A DNA stretch of 64,000 nucleotides from Flavobacteriales bacterium UBA6770 (GCA_905181875.1 CAJIZH010000003.1:806001-870000); one strand, 5' to 3'; counted from the first letter of the stretch, positions 26,901 through 36,244 are shown. Numbers and translations are program-made. The notes: generated by a model from the sequence alone, not told the origin.

Positions 26901-27399
26901 GGAGTATTCCTTGGCTTGATTATTTTCAGAATGGACTTCATTGTTATTATGACAATGATTGGTATTATATCGCTTGCGGGTATTGTGGTAAACAACGCCA
27001 TTGTGCTCATCGATTATACCAATTTGGTAATTGCACGACGAATGAATGAGCTAGGATTGGACAAAGAAAAAGGCGATAAATTACCTGTTGCAGAAGTTAT
27101 ACGCTGTGTTGCAGAGGGTGGAAAAACACGTTTACGACCGGTATTGCTTACTGCAATTACAACCGTATTTGGTTTGTTGCCATTGGCGACGGGAATGAAT
27201 ATCGATTTCTTTAGATTCTTAAGAGAATGGAATCCAGACATCTATTTTGGTGGAGAGAACGTTATGTTCTGGGGACCTATGAGTTGGACGGTAATTTTCG
27301 GACTCACGTTCGCTACTTTCCTTAACCTTGGTTATTGTTCCAGTAATGTACTACTTGCTTATTCGTTTTAAGTATCTGTTAGCAGGGTTTAAAGGCTAA
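23916..27399 (+). CDS. RND-family efflux permease, frameshift near the C-terminus
   Basis: An AcrB/HAE1-type inner-membrane pump. It has the first TM after KNKMTVYVITAI, porter domains, the central TM block with GMLVDNGIVVVENIYR (proton-relay acidic residue in the LVDN motif), a second porter half and a C-terminal TM block with VNNAIVLIDY and GKTRLRPVLLTA. The uninterrupted frame ends at 27371 with an odd tail after FATFLN. Removing one A at 27324-27325 reads FATFLTLVIVPVMYYLLIR and ends at 27399 (1160 residues), a normal RND ending. Only the last membrane helix is affected, so the truncated form might still work. A two-helix insert at about residues 516-560 precedes the PSTKWFQTKLLPW segment. 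Substrate is unknown. Confidence 0.92.
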
Positions 27400-27431
27400 A
27401 GCTGGTTATTAGCTAATCTGATAATAAAATT

Positions 27432-27465
27432 GAAAGACCGAATTGCGAAAGTGATTCGGGCTTTT
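27432..27465 (+). terminator. Terminator of the efflux operon
   Basis: The hairpin pairs CCGAAT (27438-27443) with ATTCGG (27454-27459), extended past one mismatch by GAAAG/CTTTT pairs and followed by a T-rich tail. It lies about 30 bp after the repaired RND stop codon. Confidence 0.55.
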
Positions 27466-27815
27466 TGTTTTACCATAGACTTTGTAAGCCTCCAACTTCT
27501 TCGATAATCAAATGGGCTTAAGGAAACAGCTCACCCCCTTTTCAAAGAGTAAAAGCAACCAAAAACTATTAAAACCCGCAGTTATCGCTGCTCTGTATGA
27601 TAAGTCTCTGAATACAGGATTAATAATTTTGTAAGTGAATATTGGCTTCTCTTTACTTTGATTATAGCTGTTAATGTCATTCTATCTAGCTCTACGAAAT
27701 GGTATCTAATGGAAAAACATTAAAACATCAAGGGTAAAAGAGTGGGCTCTATTTGACTCGTTAAAAGGCGGTTAATTGTTAGCTTGAATCGGCTATAAAA
27801 TCCTTTTTTAAACTA
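27466..27815. other. Intergenic region without recognised genes
   Basis: About 350 bp between the efflux operon terminator and the convergent DMT transporter gene. There is no open frame with family resemblance, no tRNA-like fold and no clear promoter match. I see nothing specific in it. Confidence 0.4.
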
Positions 27816-28643
27816 TTAATCTCTCTTCAGGATATTTAGCAGAACACCGCTCAACACCAATGCTATTCCTACAAACATTCCCCATTGGTATTCTACTCCA
27901 AAAATGAAGAAGTCAAAGGCCAAGGCGTAGATGATTCCTGTGTATTTCATACTGGTAATAATAGTAGCCTTATCCGCATGCAATGCCTTGGTCATATAAA
28001 CTTGACCTATTTGAGTAAATATACCCATGAGTACAATCATAAGCCAATCAACCCCCTGCGGCCAAACCCAATCGTTAATAGATAATAGCAACATAATAGG
28101 TATTGCAACCAAAGGGAAATAAAACACAATAACCACCGGGCGATCGGTATTTCTTAAAATGCGGATACAGTTATAAGCAAGCCCAGCAAAAACGGCTGAC
28201 CCTATTCCCGCAACCAAATATTTTGCCTCAAGGTCAGGGTTAAAGCCCTTTACAACCAATATACCAAATATTGACAAACCAAAATATAGCCACCGCCTTT
28301 TTGGCATGGGCTCATTGAGCATTTTAATAGCAAAAATTGACGTGAAAATTGGCGATAAATACTGAAGCACTGCTGCAGTTGAAATGGGTAAGTTCTGAAT
28401 CGTAAAAAAATACAATGTGAGCGCTATAGTTCCAAATAAACCCCGAAGAATTAAAAATTTTTTGTTTACCCCAAAAGGAGCAATCCCTGATTGAAGAATT
28501 ACAGCCAAACTCAATGCTAGCGAAACTATCGATCTAAATAAGACGATTTCAGTAGTTGGTAAATGCACTAAATACTTGACGCATAACTGCATGAGCGCAA
28601 ACCCAAGCACGGAAATCAACATGTATTTTATGCCTTTTGACAA
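27816..28643 (-). CDS. EamA/DMT-family transporter
   Basis: A 275-residue membrane protein with ten hydrophobic helices in two repeats of five, the drug/metabolite transporter layout. EamA signatures appear at RSIVSLALSLAV, FFTIQNLPISTAAVLQYLSP followed by FTSIFAIKMLNEPMPKRRW, and in the second half GIFTQIGQVYMTKALHADKA. The substrate is unknown; relatives export amino acids or other metabolites. It starts 33 bp downstream of the nucleoid-associated protein gene on the same strand, possibly co-transcribed. Confidence 0.9.
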   Translation of the reverse strand: MSKGIKYMLISVLGFALMQLCVKYLVHLPTTEIVLFRSIVSLALSLAVILQSGIAPFGVNKKFLILRGLFGTIALTLYFFTIQNLPISTAAVLQYLSPIFTSIFAIKMLNEPMPKRRWLYFGLSIFGILVVKGFNPDLEAKYLVAGIGSAVFAGLAYNCIRILRNTDRPVVIVFYFPLVAIPIMLLLSINDWVWPQGVDWLMIVLMGIFTQIGQVYMTKALHADKATIITSMKYTGIIYALAFDFFIFGVEYQWGMFVGIALVLSGVLLNILKRD

Positions 28644-28676
28644 GATCGCAAAGGTGGGTCGGTTTCTTTAAATGTC

Positions 28677-29732
28677 CTACCGCTTCTCTCTATTAAAATA
28701 AACCTTATAGAAGTACATGTCCTTTTCAGCATCATAACCTCTTTCCAAGAATTTATCCCCCGAATTAGCATCAGTAAAATTCATTTTGATCTGAATATTG
28801 GTATCCAATTCAATGATGTTTTTAATCTTCTTCTTTTCCTTCTTCAAGGTGTCTTCAGCGATTTCGAAACCATCAATTGAATCTATTTGCCGTTCTTCTT
28901 TGTACACCTGCTGATAGTCCTCAAAACGGTCTTTCATCTCCACTGGAGCGTCTCTAAAAAGTTCTTCCTTAAAATCGTCCATTGAAAATTGTTCTTGCTG
29001 AGAAATCGCATCAACCGACTTTGCCATAAACATGGCTTGATCTTTTGGATTGCCTTCTGCTCGAACTACTTCTTTCGAAAAATCCTTGCATAAATTAATT
29101 ACGTTTTTTGTCAAGAAAACATCGTTTTTATCTTCTTCCAGGCCCAGGAAATCGTCTTTCCAATATTGCGTGTCGTAATTATTTTGATCCACAGTCATGA
29201 CGCGATATCCAGACTCTATTTCGGTATTAAAAATCAAGCACCCTTTGTCCAATTTCTTTACGTCAATCCCTTTTTCAAGATCTAGCATTACAAAGTTTCC
29301 TTTATCACGCGCCTTTATAAACGTGTCTTTGTTTTCCGATTTAAAAATCCCAATTGCCTCAACCAATTCTCCTTCTAAAACAATATCGCTGAATTTAGCA
29401 ATGTATACTTCACCGGATTTAATGTGTGGATGCTCTGACTGATTGTACAAATGCTTGAGCATGTTTACTGAGTACAAATGAAACTTGTCTGGCTCATTAA
29501 AAATGGTTTTTGCATAGCTAAACACTTCATTCATGTTCAAATCAACTTCATGCTTGAACTTAAATAAATCTTCCGATTTAAATGGCTTTAGAAAATAAGT
29601 AAATAACACATCTTCCAACTCATCATGCAAGTCATAAACACCCATTGAAGGAGTACACCCTTCTTCTTTTGATTTATTTCCTACTGCGTGCACAGAAAGC
29701 ATTTCCAACTTCGCTTCCGATATTTCAATCAT
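28677..29732 (-). CDS. Nucleoid-associated protein, NdpA/YejK family
   Basis: A 351-residue soluble protein resembling the 37-kDa nucleoid-associated protein family (NA37/NdpA). Support comes from the N-terminal AVGNKSKEEG segment, FLKPFKSEDLFKF, IKSGEVYIAKFSDIVLEGE, and YWKDDFLGLEEDKNDVFLT. In this family the protein binds chromosomal DNA. The FAD oxidoreductase gene ends 6 bp upstream on the same strand, so they probably share a transcript. Intact; length normal. Confidence 0.82.
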   Translation of the reverse strand: MIEISEAKLEMLSVHAVGNKSKEEGCTPSMGVYDLHDELEDVLFTYFLKPFKSEDLFKFKHEVDLNMNEVFSYAKTIFNEPDKFHLYSVNMLKHLYNQSEHPHIKSGEVYIAKFSDIVLEGELVEAIGIFKSENKDTFIKARDKGNFVMLDLEKGIDVKKLDKGCLIFNTEIESGYRVMTVDQNNYDTQYWKDDFLGLEEDKNDVFLTKNVINLCKDFSKEVVRAEGNPKDQAMFMAKSVDAISQQEQFSMDDFKEELFRDAPVEMKDRFEDYQQVYKEERQIDSIDGFEIAEDTLKKEKKKIKNIIELDTNIQIKMNFTDANSGDKFLERGYDAEKDMYFYKVYFNREKR

Positions 29733-29738
29733 TCTTTC

Positions 29739-31302
29739 TTAGTTTAAGTTTTTTGCAATGGCTTCAGCCACTTTTTCTCCATCAATCGCTGCAGAAACTA
29801 TTCCTCCTGCATAACCTCCGCCTTCACCACTCGGATACAATCCTTCGCATTGAGGATGTTGCAAGGTAGTCGCATCTCTAGGGATTTTTATAGGAGAAGA
29901 GGTCCTAGATTCTACCCCTACAATTTGGGCTTCATTAGTGTAGTAATACCCCTTCATTTTTTGATCAAAAGCCTTGAATACTTTTCGCAATCGTTTACCA
30001 ATATGCTTTGGCAACCACTCGTGCATAGGTGATGATTGTATTCCCGGAATGTAGGAGCAATCGTTTAGTTCACTAGACATTTTTCCTTCGGTAAAATCAA
30101 CTATCCGCTGTGCTGGAGCGGTTTGCGTTCTTCCCCCAGCATTCCAAGCAGCATTTTCCAAGTACTTCTGATATTCTAATCCAGCAAACACTCCGTGTTT
30201 TTCGTAGGGTTTTAAATCTTCCAATTCAATTTCCACAACAACACCCGAGTTTGCATAGCGAGAATCTCGTGTAGAGGTACTCATCCCGTTAATAACCAAT
30301 TCTTCTTGAGCAGTTGCTGCGGGAACGATAAACCCTCCTGGGCACATGCAAAAAGAATATACTCCTCGACCATTTATCTGCTCCACAGCAGAATAAGGTG
30401 CCGATGGCAAATTCTTGTCTCTTGGTCCTTCGCAATGATATTGAAGTTTATCGATAATTGGCTGTGGATGCTCTACTCGCACGCCCATGGCAAAAGCTTT
30501 AGCTTCTAATTCGAGTCCTTTTGCATGCAATAGATAGAAAATATCTCGCGCAGAATGTCCTGTTGCCAAAACAATAGAAACAGCCTCAATAGCATTTCCG
30601 TTTTGATCAACTACACCAACTGCTTTTCCTGACTTAATCAGTATATCCTCTACTCTGGTATCAAACAAAACTTCTCCACCCGATTCCAAAATAGTCTTGC
30701 GCATATTGGCAATGATTTTGGGAAGCTTATTGGTACCTATATGCGGGTGTGCATCAACTCTAATATCAAGTTGAGCTCCATGTTCGATTAAAATATCGAG
30801 TACTCGATTAAGGTCTCCTCTTTTTTTACTTCTCGTATAGAGTTTTCCATCGGAATAGGTTCCCGCGCCGCCTTCTCCAAAGCAATAGTTTGAATCAGGG
30901 TTTACAATATGTTCTCTGTGCAGTAATCCCAAATCTTTTCTACGATTTGACACATCTTTTCCCCGTTCAATTACTATTGGCTTTAAACCCAATTCTATCA
31001 ACCGCAAAGCCGCAAATAATCCCGCCGGACCACTACCAACAATGGCAATTCGGGGCTTATCACTTATATTTTGATACGCCCTCTTTTCTACCGACTCAAC
31101 TGCATGGTTCTTCGTTGATATAAACCCTACATTTCAATCGATACTTAACCTGCTTCGATCGAGCGTCAATCGACCTCCTTAGAACCTTGACATCGCCCAC
31201 TCCTTCGCTGGGAACTCCCAAATCTAGAGCACATTCTTCAATTAGCAAATCCTTATGATGAGCCACTTGCGGGGTTACCGCTATTTCAATTTCTTTCTGC
31301 AA
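29739..31302 (-). pseudogene. FAD-dependent oxidoreductase, frame broken after the N-terminal domain
   Basis: Two frames form one flavoprotein of 520 residues. The first 68 residues (start ATG 31302) are the usual N-terminal alpha/beta domain, ending in KRSIDARSK-like and CRVYINEEP segments. The main frame then supplies the FAD-binding GSGPAGLFAALRLIELGLKP, and later FGEGGAGTYSDGKL, VLATGHSARD and GLYPSGEGGGYAGGI, characteristic of this family. The frames join if the extra T at coding position 31104 is dropped (EEPAVESVEKRAYQN). The second frame alone lacks the FAD-binding start, so the gene would be dead as written. An assembly indel is possible. Substrate is unknown. Confidence 0.85.
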
Positions 31303-31452
31303 TTTAGGATAATTTTAACCGAATTATAAGACCCTCGAAAATACATATTTCAACTATCAAATTAGTTAAACACAATACTGTTTACAAGTCTTATTGTGAA
31401 AATAACCTTTTAGTAAAAAGTACGATTAATTTAGTTTAATCTAGGTTGATAA

Positions 31453-31460
31453 TAGTTTTG
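31453..31460 (+). promoter_or_regulatory. Probable -7 box for the small gene at 31490
   Basis: TAGTTTTG matches TAnnTTTG and lies 29 bp before the ATG. A TTTAG-containing stretch about 20 bp upstream is only a weak -33 candidate. Confidence 0.4.
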
Positions 31461-31489
31461 CAAACAAAAACTCGATCAAACTGAAAATT

Positions 31490-31732
31490 ATGAATGAAAA
31501 TAAGAACAGCACCTTCAGCATTAAGCTTTGGATTAGTTTCGGACTGTTTGTTGGCTTAATTGTCTTCGAAGTTCGCCAATACATGATTGCTATTAAACAG
31601 AGAGAAAATTTTGAGTACGTTCGAAAAAAACAATCTGAAGAATTGAAAAAGGTGTTTGAAGAGACAATAGAGCTTGATGACGCTCAAAAAGAATCGAATT
31701 ATAGTGAAATAACTCTAAATGACTCTTTATAA
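31490..31732 (+). CDS. Small single-pass membrane protein
   Basis: An 80-residue protein with one hydrophobic helix (about residues 11-26, IKLWISFGLFVGLIVF) followed by a charged, Glu/Lys-rich cytoplasmic or periplasmic tail likely to be helical. It belongs to no family I recognise. A good -7 box lies upstream and codon use resembles its neighbours, so it is probably real. It ends 3 bp before the convergent CDF transporter stop. Confidence 0.6.
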   Translation: MNENKNSTFSIKLWISFGLFVGLIVFEVRQYMIAIKQRENFEYVRKKQSEELKKVFEETIELDDAQKESNYSEITLNDSL

Positions 31733-31735
31733 ACT

Positions 31736-32695
31736 TTAATGAAAGGAACTATTCAATATTCCTTGTCCGTTTCCCGGGCCCTCCAACTCAATTGTTACGT
31801 GTTCAATTCCTTTTTCAGCAAATAGTTTTCGTATTTCAGATTTTAGCCATTCGCTCTTTCCTAAATCAAACTCAGCGACATAAAACACGTGCATACTGGC
31901 TATGTTAAACTCTCCATCCAACGACCAAACATGTAAATCATTGACTTCTTGAACGCCATCTATGTTAAGCGCCAAATGTCGAATCTCCTGAACATTTACA
32001 TCGTTTGGAATTGCCTGTAAAAAGATATGCATTATCGACTTTAGATTTTTAAGCGCATTGAATAAAATGTACCCAGCAATAAGCATTGAAAGTATCGGAT
32101 CCAAAATGTACCAATTTGTAAAATAAATTACAATCGAAGCAACTAATACAGCTCCCCAGCCTAACACATCTTCCAGTAAATGCAGCATTACCGTTCGTTG
32201 ATTCAGCGATTTTGAATTACTGCGTAAACGCAATACGGCAATTCCATTCATTATTACACCCAATATGGCAAAGCCAATCATTCCTAACCCATTTACTTCT
32301 TCAGGTGCAAGCAGTCTCGGAATAGTTTGGGTAATTATAACCACTGAACCAGTGGTTAATATGACCACATTAAGCAATGCCGCTAGAGTAGATAACCTGC
32401 GGTAACCATAGCTAAATTGATTGTCGCGTTTTTTGTCGGATAGTTTTTCAAAATAATATGCAGCTCCAATAGCAAGAGTATCTCCAAAGTCATGAATAGC
32501 ATCGGAAAGAATTGCGATAGAATTGGTCATTAACCCGCCAATAATTTCTACAATCGTAAAAGTTAGATTAAGAAAAAAGGCAACTTTTAGGTTTTTGGTA
32601 ATGGGATGCACATGCATTCCAGGCTGATGATTACTATGATCATGGTGCTCATGCGAGCAACCTTCGGTAGGCGAATGCTTTTCCATTGACTGCAA
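31736..32695 (-). CDS. Cation diffusion facilitator metal transporter
   Basis: A 319-residue CDF (CzcD-like) protein that exports Zn2+ or similar divalent metals from the cytoplasm by proton exchange. The N-terminal tail is rich in His (CSHEHHDHSNHQPGMHVHP), a metal-binding feature. Six membrane helices follow, with ILSDAIHDFGDTLAIG (HxxxD metal site) in helix 2 and the paired site LHLLEDVLGWGAV in helix 5. The C-terminal cytoplasmic domain has LHVWSLDGEFNIASMHV. An ATG at 32686 is an alternative start three codons in. Confidence 0.93.
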   Translation of the reverse strand: MQSMEKHSPTEGCSHEHHDHSNHQPGMHVHPITKNLKVAFFLNLTFTIVEIIGGLMTNSIAILSDAIHDFGDTLAIGAAYYFEKLSDKKRDNQFSYGYRRLSTLAALLNVVILTTGSVVIITQTIPRLLAPEEVNGLGMIGFAILGVIMNGIAVLRLRSNSKSLNQRTVMLHLLEDVLGWGAVLVASIVIYFTNWYILDPILSMLIAGYILFNALKNLKSIMHIFLQAIPNDVNVQEIRHLALNIDGVQEVNDLHVWSLDGEFNIASMHVFYVAEFDLGKSEWLKSEIRKLFAEKGIEHVTIELEGPGNGQGILNSSFH

Positions 32696-32809
32696 AGGTA
32701 ACGGTATATATCAATTCTGCCTTAACACCAATTTGCGCAGCTTTAACCCGTGTTAACATATCAATTGAAATGCAAAACGAACTTTTGAAGTTAAGGAGTG
32801 TATCTGCAT

Positions 32810-33399
32810 ATGATTACGACAAAAAACACATTGGAAGTTACAACTCAAACCGACGAACAGCTCATGGTCTCCATTGACAAATGGAAACAAAAAAGCGTTC
32901 GATACATTGTAGGCTCGCTACGAGAAAAAAATGTTTTATTTCTTTTTTCGTAGGCTGAATAATAATCAGGAAAAATCGGAAGATTTCCTGCACGATTTAT
33001 TCATGAAAATTATCGAAAAACCAGACGCTTTCGATACTTCAAAAGCGTTCTCACCTTGGTTTTATAGCCTAGCTCGTAACATGGTGAAAAACGAATACAA
33101 GAAAATGGAGGTTCGAAAAGTTATGGATACTGAATCGGATACGTCGCATATTGTTAATCGAGAATTTAATCCAATGCACAGTGCAGAAGAACAATTATTT
33201 AAAACAACGCTTGTTTGAGGAATTGAGTCACTTAAATCAAGGCTCAAGTACAGCGTTTATAATGAAATATCACGAGTGCTTTAGCATTGAAGAAATTGCT
33301 AAAGCACTTAATATTAAAGAAGAAACCGTTAAGTCAAAGTTGTTTTACGCTAAGCAGGTTCTTTCTGAAAAACTGGAAATGTTTAATCCAAAAAATTAG
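32810..33399 (+). pseudogene. ECF sigma factor, multiply disrupted
   Basis: Remains of a sigma-70 ECF factor of about 195 residues in three segments. It opens with TDEQLMVSI (region 1/2 start). One extra base near 32882 shifts the frame; the other frame reads GNKKAFDTL, then a TAG at 32910-32912 where Tyr is expected, then ARYEKKMFYFFFRRLNNN (region 2). A second extra base near 33210-33215 breaks the link to region 4 (LFEELSHLN, IEEIAKALNIKEETVKSKLFY). Three separate lesions make a sequencing artefact less likely than for single-break genes, so it looks genuinely inactive. It lies directly upstream of possible anti-sigma remnants. Confidence 0.8.
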
Positions 33400-33403
33400 A
33401 GTT

Positions 33404-33502
33404 ATGAAAAAGAATTTGGATCGATATTTTGAACTAGAAGAAAGGGTTCTTGCCAACACAATTAGTAGTGTTGAAAATAGCAGCATGGGAGACTTTAAAT
33501 AA
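33404..33502 (+). CDS. Short open frame downstream of the sigma remnant
   Basis: A 32-residue frame, 4 bp after the sigma stop, beginning KKNLDRYFELEERVLA. It has no recognised domain. It may be the start of an anti-sigma gene that continues in the frame at 33510, or a truncated gene in a decaying operon. Low confidence as an independent gene. Confidence 0.3.
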   Translation: MKKNLDRYFELEERVLANTISSVENSSMGDFK

Positions 33503-33509
33503 GGGATTT

Positions 33510-33857
33510 ATGAAAAATAATAGAATCGAAGATACACTGCGAAAAGATGATGTTAATGCGGATCGAATTCATGCAAAAATGAAATTAGATGCTGCTTTTG
33601 AAGAGAAATTCGGAAGTGACAATCAGTTCATTGATGGACGCCAAAACAATGTTATTCCATTTCCAGGCAAGATTCGTCCAATTTGGGCATCGCCAATTAA
33701 TTGGGCGGCAATAGCTTCAATTGCTGCGGTCTTTGTTGTATTGCTTATGCTTCGTCCTGGGCCAAGTTTTCATGAAAACACAGTCCTTATTGCAGACTCT
33801 TCATTACATTATGGACCTGACACAACAAGCTTTAGCCCGGATTCTATTCTATATTAA
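33510..33857 (+). CDS. Putative anti-sigma-like single-pass membrane protein
   Basis: A 115-residue protein starting MKNNRIEDTLRKDD. Its N-terminal ~65 residues are soluble. One membrane helix (WAAIASIAAVFVVLLML, about residues 67-83) is followed by a ~30-residue tail. This shape and the location after an ECF sigma gene suggest an anti-sigma factor, but no zinc motif or other signature is present. The assignment is by context. ATG 33510 is preferred over ATG 33450 in the same frame. Confidence 0.55.
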   Translation: MKNNRIEDTLRKDDVNADRIHAKMKLDAAFEEKFGSDNQFIDGRQNNVIPFPGKIRPIWASPINWAAIASIAAVFVVLLMLRPGPSFHENTVLIADSSLHYGPDTTSFSPDSILY

Positions 33858-33885
33858 CCGCTATCAAATTACAGCAAACAAAAAA

Positions 33886-33904
33886 GGCTTCGAAATTCGA
33901 AGCC
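33886..33904. terminator. Bidirectional terminator
   Basis: A hairpin with 8-bp arms GGCTTCGA/TCGAAGCC and a 3-base loop is flanked by an A-run on one side and a T-run on the other. It can stop transcription from both the sigma/anti-sigma side and the bacilliredoxin gene. Confidence 0.75.
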
Positions 33905-33931
33905 TTTTTTTATGTTTATTGTTTTAAAATT

Positions 33932-34345
33932 CTAGCAATACTCGTTAAACGCTGCAGTTAAATTCTCAGCAATCATTTCAGCTGGTCTACCTTCAATATG
34001 ATGTCTTTCAATAAAGTGAACAAGCTTACCATCTTTAAACAAACCCATACTTGGCGAACTTGCAGGATATGGTAGCATGTATTTTCTTGCTTGATTAGTC
34101 GCATCAGCATCAACACCAGCAAATACTGTTGTTAATTTTCCTGGCTTCTTATCATTTAGAACAGCCATTTTCACCGCTGGACGAGCATTCGCTGCCGCAC
34201 AACCGCAAACTGAATTCACCACAACTAAAACGGTTCCTTCGTTATTATTTAAAACAGAATCAACATCGCTTGGAGCGGTTAACTGCTCAAACCCAACATT
34301 TGTTAGGTCTTCTTTCATTGGTGCCACTAATTCTGGAGGATACAT
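33932..34345 (-). CDS. Bacilliredoxin BrxA/BrxB-family protein
   Basis: A 137-residue thioredoxin-fold protein of the YphP/YqiW (BrxA/B) family. The CGC active-site motif sits in VNSVCGCAAANARPA (about residues 43-57). FAGVDADATNQAR and PSSPS-like SPSMGLFKDGKLVHFIERHHIEGR follow, all family landmarks. These proteins reverse bacillithiolation or similar protein thiol modification. Whether this organism makes bacillithiol cannot be told here. It has its own candidate promoter. Confidence 0.93.
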   Translation of the reverse strand: MYPPELVAPMKEDLTNVGFEQLTAPSDVDSVLNNNEGTVLVVVNSVCGCAAANARPAVKMAVLNDKKPGKLTTVFAGVDADATNQARKYMLPYPASSPSMGLFKDGKLVHFIERHHIEGRPAEMIAENLTAAFNEYC

Positions 34346-34366
34346 AATTTTTGTTTTTAATTTTTA

Positions 34367-34374
34367 CAAAACTA
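34367..34374 (-). promoter_or_regulatory. Probable -7 box of the bacilliredoxin gene
   Basis: TAGTTTTG on the minus strand matches TAnnTTTG, 21 bp before the ATG; a TTTC 17 bp further upstream could be a degenerate -33 element. Confidence 0.45.
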
Positions 34375-34412
34375 GTTCTTAAAGGTAATGTGAAATCGTT
34401 AAAGTTTCTTGT

Positions 34413-35834
34413 CTATTTAATATGAGAAATACGCAACATATTTGACATTCCTTTTCTAGCAATTGGCATACTCGCAATATGAATTACATAATCACCTACT
34501 TCAGCATATTTATATTCTTTCAAGAATAATTTCACTTCGTCAATAGTGTGATCAGTACTTACAAACTCGTTGTAATAGAATGACTTTACGCCCCATACCA
34601 AACTTAACATATCTAAGATTTTACGATTCGCTGTAAATACGAATATGAACCCATTAGGACGATAACTTGCGGTTTTGAAAGCAGTATATCCAGAAAAAGT
34701 CATTGTAACTATTCCTGTTGCATGAGCCGTCTTAGCCAGTTGCGCTGCACTATTACAAATACTATCAGTAATAAAACGTGCTGGTACATCTTCAGGGAAA
34801 ATTTCCGTGTTGTAGATCTGATCGGATTGTTCGATTCGCATTACAATTTTCATCATAGTGCTCACAACTTCAACAGGATACTTACCTACAGAAGTTTCAC
34901 CACTCAGCATTACTGCATCCGCGCCATCTAAAACAGCATTAGCAACATCGTTTACCTCTGCTCTACTTGGCGCAAAACTGTCAATCATAGACTCCATCAT
35001 TTGGGTTGCTATAATTACTGGTTTTGCTTTATTCCGACATTGTTTTACAATGCTTTTTTGAATCAAGGGCACCTCTTGCAGCGGAATCTCCACTCCTAAA
35101 TCTCCACGAGCAACCATAAGTGCATCCGCTTCGTCAATAATTGCATCTAAGTTTTGTACTGCTTCTGGCTTTTCAATTTTCGCAACTACTAAACTTGTCT
35201 TATCAGCTTTTGCTATCCTAGATTTTAATTCCAATACATCGTCTGCACTTCGAACGAACGAAAGGCCTATCCAAGGGATATCGTACTTTAAAACGAATTC
35301 TAGATCAACTAAATCCTTTTCAGTCAAACAAGGCATTGAAATTTTTGTATCTGGAAGGTTTACTCCTTTTCTTGACTTCAAAATACCACCAAAAATTACT
35401 TTGGCTTCGACGTTCTCTTTTCCATCAGTAGAAACAATTTCGAACTTGAGTTTTCCATCATCCAATAAAATATTTTCCCCTTGTTGAACATCCCGAGGAA
35501 AATCTTTATAGTTAATCCAGATTGCATCTGGATTATCTTTATTTGTGGTAATCTGAAGAAGGTCTCCCGCGACAACCTCTCTTCCTTCACCCATATCACC
35601 AATTCGGATTTTCGGTCCCTGTAAATCAGCTAAAATTCCTGTGTGAATCTCTAATTCTTCGTCAATACTGCGAATCCGCTCTAAAACTTCCTTGTGATCC
35701 GCGTGAGTTCCGTGCGAAAAATTTAGGCGACATACATTAACACCAGTCTCAATGATCTTTTTAAGCATCTCTCGGGAACTCGTTGCCGGACCAATAGTCG
35801 CTATTATCTTTGTTTTATTATCTAAATATTTCAT
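34413..35834 (-). CDS. pyk: Pyruvate kinase
   Basis: A 473-residue pyruvate kinase, converting phosphoenolpyruvate and ADP to pyruvate and ATP in glycolysis. Landmarks in order are KIIATIGPATSS, NVCRLNFSHGTH, ILADLQGPKIR, VVAKIEKPEA (catalytic Lys), ARGDLGVEI, ATQMMESM, and GADAVMLSGETSVGKYP. The C-terminal regulatory domain is complete. Its ATG overlaps the stop of the IPExxxVDY gene (TAATG), so translation is coupled. It forms the end of the acpP-fabF-rnc-pyk cluster. Confidence 0.97.
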   Translation of the reverse strand: MKYLDNKTKIIATIGPATSSREMLKKIIETGVNVCRLNFSHGTHADHKEVLERIRSIDEELEIHTGILADLQGPKIRIGDMGEGREVVAGDLLQITTNKDNPDAIWINYKDFPRDVQQGENILLDDGKLKFEIVSTDGKENVEAKVIFGGILKSRKGVNLPDTKISMPCLTEKDLVDLEFVLKYDIPWIGLSFVRSADDVLELKSRIAKADKTSLVVAKIEKPEAVQNLDAIIDEADALMVARGDLGVEIPLQEVPLIQKSIVKQCRNKAKPVIIATQMMESMIDSFAPSRAEVNDVANAVLDGADAVMLSGETSVGKYPVEVVSTMMKIVMRIEQSDQIYNTEIFPEDVPARFITDSICNSAAQLAKTAHATGIVTMTFSGYTAFKTASYRPNGFIFVFTANRKILDMLSLVWGVKSFYYNEFVSTDHTIDEVKLFLKEYKYAEVGDYVIHIASMPIARKGMSNMLRISHIK

Positions 35835-36244
35835 TATTCCATTAATAAGTTTTGTTTGGAGCGCAACCCTTTTGGGTTCACCTCAACTGCAGATAGCACC
35901 TCATTTAAAGCACTTAACTGTGAAATGAATTCCTTTTTTTTCGATCGTTCATATATACCATCAATAATTATGAAATAATCAATATCCTTTCGTTCGGGAA
36001 TTAATAACCCGTGTTCACTTCTGTTCGCGAGCAAGTAATAATACAATTCTTGGTGCTCGATCAAAAACGTATAACAAGAAAACTCTTGCGTATCTTCCTT
36101 ATTTTTAATGCTATAGGGGTCTTGCTTTACAAAGTCAAACTCGAACATTTTATTCAACGCCCACGCTAATCTATAATCTTTAAAATGGCAGTACAACCCA
36201 ATAAGCTGAAAATCGTAATCGTATTCAAAACTGAGAGTTGCCAT
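35834..36244 (-). CDS. IPExxxVDY family protein
   Basis: A 136-residue protein of a Bacteroidota-specific family named for its C-terminal motif, here IPERKDIDY (about residues 83-91), followed by a short hydrophobic FIIIDG. The N-terminus (FQLIGLYCHFKDYRLAWALNKMF) fits the family. Function is unknown. It occurs between rnc and pyk, as in many Bacteroidota. No signal peptide. Confidence 0.88.
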   Translation of the reverse strand: MATLSFEYDYDFQLIGLYCHFKDYRLAWALNKMFEFDFVKQDPYSIKNKEDTQEFSCYTFLIEHQELYYYLLANRSEHGLLIPERKDIDYFIIIDGIYERSKKKEFISQLSALNEVLSAVEVNPKGLRSKQNLLME

